Shown here piece after piece: positions 63,281 through 64,000 of a stretch of DNA of 64,000 nucleotides. Each line of letters begins with the position of its first letter. The stretch's first letter is position 1. The notes under the pieces were generated by a model. That model searched no databases. It saw only the letters and a program-made list of their open reading frames with translations, and had not been told where the DNA came from. This stretch comes from Cyclobacterium sp. 1_MG-2023. GTDB lineage: Bacteria; Bacteroidota; Bacteroidia; Cytophagales; Cyclobacteriaceae. The stretch lies in the NCBI RefSeq assembly GCF_030546805.1, contig NZ_JAUOPC010000013.1:1-64000 (forward strand), given 5' to 3'. The position numbers and the translations under genes were made by a program.

Positions 63281-64000
63281 TTAGATACCTGTAATATTTC
63301 CAATTTTCTCAACGAAATTAGACCAGGTGTTTTGATTCATAAAAGTGTTTCTATCTCTTTCTATTTGTTCATCACCAGGATTGAACTCAGAGATTATCTT
63401 AGGAATTTCATTAAAATCTGTGAAGGTGTGCATAAATGCCAAATCTTTCATGTCTTTAAATGCCCCGTGATCCGGACCTAAAATAATGGCCCCCATTCGT
63501 ATGCTGTCTATTAATGAACCGGAACTTATTACTGTTTGAGATTTATAAGTAAATAAGGTAAATCGTGCCTGAGCTGAATAAGCTGTAATATCTTCCAAGC
63601 TCAACAATTCATCTTTAAATTCAGCATTTTCGGGCAAAATTGAAAGAATTTTACTTTTATATTTTGCATCAGAGCATCTTCCAACTATTAATACTTTTGC
63701 GTTTTTTAGTTCCGGTGTTTCTCTCAAGTAATCTAAAAACACATCGATGCCCTTATAAGGGAAAATAGACCCCCAAATAAGAAAATCAAACGTTTTTTCT
63801 CCTTGCCGGTATTCCCCAAGTTTTTCTGTCAAAGGATGAGGAATAACATGTACTTTAGAAATATAATTTGGATAAGCAGACGAAACGAAGTCTTTACCCG
63901 CATAGGAATGTGTAATTATATAATCTGAATGGGACATGAGAACATCAAACATGTTTTTTGTCACTGGGTTATCCCCCTTATGGTGAGAACCTTTGTTATG
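63281..64000 (-). CDS. Glycosyltransferase, GT-B type (partial, runs off right edge)
   Basis: The frame is open through base 64000, so the start lies outside the window; a GTG at 63964 is not the real start. About 240 residues are visible. The edge reads HNKGSHHKGDNPVTKNMFD, the usual acceptor-domain stretch of GT4-like enzymes, followed by SDYIITHSYAGKDF. The C-terminal half has FDFLIWGSIFPYKGIDVFLDYL, KVLIVGRCSD and a GSLIDSIRMGAIILGPDHGAFKDM donor-binding block. It is probably a cytoplasmic sugar transferase of the same cluster; specificity is unknown. Confidence 0.85.
   Translation of the reverse strand, partial: HNKGSHHKGDNPVTKNMFDVLMSHSDYIITHSYAGKDFVSSAYPNYISKVHVIPHPLTEKLGEYRQGEKTFDFLIWGSIFPYKGIDVFLDYLRETPELKNAKVLIVGRCSDAKYKSKILSILPENAEFKDELLSLEDITAYSAQARFTLFTYKSQTVISSGSLIDSIRMGAIILGPDHGAFKDMKDLAFMHTFTDFNEIPKIISEFNPGDEQIERDRNTFMNQNTWSNFVEKIGNITGI

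Overview
The window is AT-rich, gene-dense DNA from a Bacteroidota bacterium. It is most likely a Cytophagales/Cyclobacteriaceae-type marine or soil organism, although the exact genus cannot be read from the sequence. The evidence is three giant secreted proteins ending in type IX secretion (T9SS) sorting domains, a PorU-like C25 sortase overlapping a PorV-like outer-membrane protein, a 57-residue Lacal_2735-type protein, a PadR/PspC pair, and families such as DUF6600, DUF4397 and GIN-domain DUF2807 that are typical of this phylum. No tRNA, rRNA, CRISPR array or intact insertion sequence was seen.

Layout. 1-734: 5' part of an ABC exporter gene running off the left edge. 945-6665: a giant secreted heparin-lyase-I-like protein with five Big2/beta-sandwich/FN3 modules, three of them encoded by nearly identical 912-bp tandem repeats. 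6672-8039: a long AT-rich gap. 8040-13160: fabH with a small overlapping partner gene, a MORN-repeat protein, a tiny Lacal_2735 protein and a DUF6600 protein with an Arg/Ser/Asn-rich tail. 13480-16280: a Tat-type sugar isomerase/epimerase-like protein and a GT-C-like membrane protein. 16269-22416: the PorU-like/PorV-like pair. 22507-25097: a perfect 20-bp palindrome in the divergent region, then padR and a double-PspC membrane protein. 25492-30852: a beta-CASP metallo-hydrolase, a lipoprotein, and a four-gene ECF sigma / membrane protein / beta-barrel / GIN-domain operon. 30913-42499: a PaaE-like ferredoxin reductase, a DUF4397 lipoprotein, purB, a heparinase II/III-type lyase, a compact SPFH / membrane PH-like / Arc-type RHH cassette, an MFS transporter and an MscS channel.

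43376-54041 holds two tandem paralogous giants (1522 and 1709 residues). Each has a right-handed beta-helix, a carbohydrate-binding-like jelly roll with a CNxC motif, malectin-like modules (3 versus 4), an Ig-like module in different positions, and a T9SS tail. 54171-64000 (minus strand) is one end of a polysaccharide-biosynthesis locus: two duplicated GT4-type glycosyltransferases flanking an exostosin-like one, a WecG/TagA/CpsF enzyme, an alpha/alpha-barrel protein, another glycosyltransferase, a fused alcohol dehydrogenase/Gfo-Idh-MocA oxidoreductase and a truncated glycosyltransferase.

How the parts may work together (inference). Cell-surface polysaccharide synthesis sits beside giant T9SS-exported beta-helix/malectin proteins, while lyase-like proteins and a T9SS sortase/shuttle pair lie elsewhere in the window. 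No SusC/SusD pair is present. This fits synthesis, binding or remodelling of the cell's own extracellular matrix better than a classical polysaccharide utilisation locus. The module-shuffled giant pair next to the glycosyltransferase cluster is the best candidate here for an under-described system.
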